15,642 nt of DNA from Candidatus Methylomirabilota bacterium (GTDB taxonomy: Bacteria > Methylomirabilota > Methylomirabilia > Methylomirabilales > Methylomirabilaceae): assembly GCA_003105305.1 (NCBI GenBank), contig PQAQ01000157.1, positions 1 to 15,642 of the forward strand, given 5' to 3'. The notes beneath the pieces were generated by a model. The model was not told where the DNA came from. It was given only the letters and a program-made list of their open reading frames with translations, and did not search any database. Both the position numbers and the translations under genes were made by a program. Positions 14,624 through 15,642 of the stretch are shown here, one piece after another (position 1 is the first letter of the stretch; each line of letters opens with the position of its first letter).

Positions 14624-15642
14624 TTACTTCCAGATTGCGCGCCTCGGATCCTCCGGATGCAGGCGCCCCAACTCCCGGAACAGCTCCTGCGATCGCGTAT
14701 CGAGATTTCGCGGCAGCACAATCTTGACGGTGACGAACTGGTCGCCGCGCCCGCGCTCGCCGAGGCTGACGATGCCTTTGTTTCGCAAGCGGAAGACTGT
14801 CCCGCTTTGGGTTCCTTCAGGGATCTTGAGCTTCTCCTCACCTTCGAGTGTAGGAACGGTGATTTCGGCACCCAGGATCGCCTGAGTGACCCCTATCGGC
14901 ACCTGGCAATAGATGTTGCTGCCCTGACGCTGGAAGAACGGGTGTTCCTCGATGTAGATCACCACGTAGAGATCGCCCGGCGGCGCCCCGCGCAATCCCG
15001 CCTCTCCTTCGCCCTGGATGCGCAACCGGGATCCTGTGTCCACGCCGGCCGGTATCTTGATCTCCAGGGTTTTTTCACGCTGGACCACGCCGTTTCCATC
15101 GCATTCGCGACAGGGATTCCGATTGATTTTACCGACGCCGCGGCACTGGCCGCAGGTTCTGCTGACGCTGAAAAATCCCTGCTGGTATCTGACCTGGCCA
15201 TAGCCGTTGCATGTCGGGCAGGTCGTCGGCGAAGTGCCTTTCGCCGCACCGGACCCACCGCATTCCGCACAATTCTCATGCCGCGGTATTTTAAGCTTGG
15301 TGACCATCCCCAATACAGCTTCCTTGAAGGTAATCTGCAGGTCATAGCGCAGATCATTGCCCCGCTGGGAACGCGAACCGCGGCGCCGCGAAGAACCGAA
15401 CAGATCCCCGAAACCGAATAAATCTCCCAGAATATCTCCGAAGTCGGCGAAAATCTCCGGATCAAAACCGCTGAAACCTCCTCCCCCTTGGATGCCCTGA
15501 TGCCCGAACTGGTCATAGCGGGCCCGTTTGTTCGGGTCGCTCAGCACACTGTAGGCCTCGGCAGCCTCCTTGAAATTGGCCTCCGCCTCCGCATCGCCCG
15601 GGTTGCGGTCGGGATGATACTTCATGGCCAGCTTGCGGTAGG
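14624..15642 (-). CDS. dnaJ: Chaperone protein DnaJ, missing its first residues at the window edge
   Basis: DnaJ (Hsp40) hands unfolded proteins to DnaK and stimulates its ATPase. The frame stays open to the right edge, where codons for YRKLA precede MKYHPDR, so roughly 25 N-terminal residues lie outside. The HPD tripeptide that contacts DnaK is present. A Gly/Phe region follows ([20 protein letters not shown]). Then come four zinc-binding CxxCxGxG repeats: [24 protein letters not shown] and CRECDGNG. The two C-terminal substrate-binding beta domains end at DPRRAIWK. This is a type I DnaJ of normal size. An ATG inside the J domain (15625) is not the start. hspR follows after 40 bases. Confidence 0.97.
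   Translation of the reverse strand, partial: YRKLAMKYHPDRNPGDAEAEANFKEAAEAYSVLSDPNKRARYDQFGHQGIQGGGGFSGFDPEIFADFGDILGDLFGFGDLFGSSRRRGSRSQRGNDLRYDLQITFKEAVLGMVTKLKIPRHENCAECGGSGAAKGTSPTTCPTCNGYGQVRYQQGFFSVSRTCGQCRGVGKINRNPCRECDGNGVVQREKTLEIKIPAGVDTGSRLRIQGEGEAGLRGAPPGDLYVVIYIEEHPFFQRQGSNIYCQVPIGVTQAILGAEITVPTLEGEEKLKIPEGTQSGTVFRLRNKGIVSLGERGRGDQFVTVKIVLPRNLDTRSQELFRELGRLHPEDPRRAIWK

Noticed and set aside
13039..14727. A 562-codon plus-strand open frame opposite htpX and hspR
   Set aside because: It lies wholly antisense to well-supported genes, its translation has no recognisable domain and is rich in H, R, P and Q as expected from the complement of GC-rich coding DNA, and no ribosome site supports it.

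Overview
The window is a densely packed, mostly minus-strand chromosomal segment (about 60% GC by eye) from a Gram-negative bacterium. LpxC (lipid A synthesis), a lipobox protein and a secreted cyclophilin imply an outer membrane and periplasm. Gene content and order would fit NC10 (Methylomirabilota) or a deltaproteobacterium-like lineage, but that placement is a guess from protein style, not a search result.

Region 1 (1-2843, all minus): the first codons of a PolX-type DNA polymerase, then lpxC, a DUF721/DciA-like protein, an RNase HI and a coiled-coil C4 zinc-ribbon protein. The last three overlap or abut and look cotranscribed; lpxC has its own candidate promoter. Region 2 (2879-10181, all minus): read in the direction of transcription this is rpsU - yqeY - mutS2 - dnaG - rpoD - tRNA(CAU). 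It is the classical macromolecular-synthesis operon (S21, primase, housekeeping sigma factor) enlarged by yqeY and mutS2. A 28-bp perfect palindrome separates rpsU-yqeY from mutS2-dnaG-rpoD, where E. coli has a terminator between rpsU and dnaG. Translation, replication priming, recombination control and transcription initiation are thus encoded together, with DciA-like and RNase H genes just downstream.

Region 3 (10201-12514) is more accessory: an exported cyclophilin, a decayed IS3-like transposase tail, a stand-alone receiver protein overlapping an unrecognised small gene, and a divergent XRE-type regulator. The two divergent transcripts start from an AT-rich stretch in which candidate -35 elements for both strands overlap.

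Region 4 (12534-15642, minus): dnaJ (cut by the window edge), hspR (MerR-type heat-shock repressor), htpX (membrane zinc protease) and a lipoprotein, i.e. a protein quality-control group. A strong intrinsic-terminator hairpin lies inside the signal-peptide codons of the lipoprotein gene, the most unusual regulatory signal in the window.

I see no CRISPR array, defence island, rRNA or phage genes. The best leads are regulatory: the terminator inside a coding region, the pseudoknot-capable interleaved repeats between rpoD and the tRNA, the palindrome splitting the sigma operon, and the shared -35 divergent promoter.
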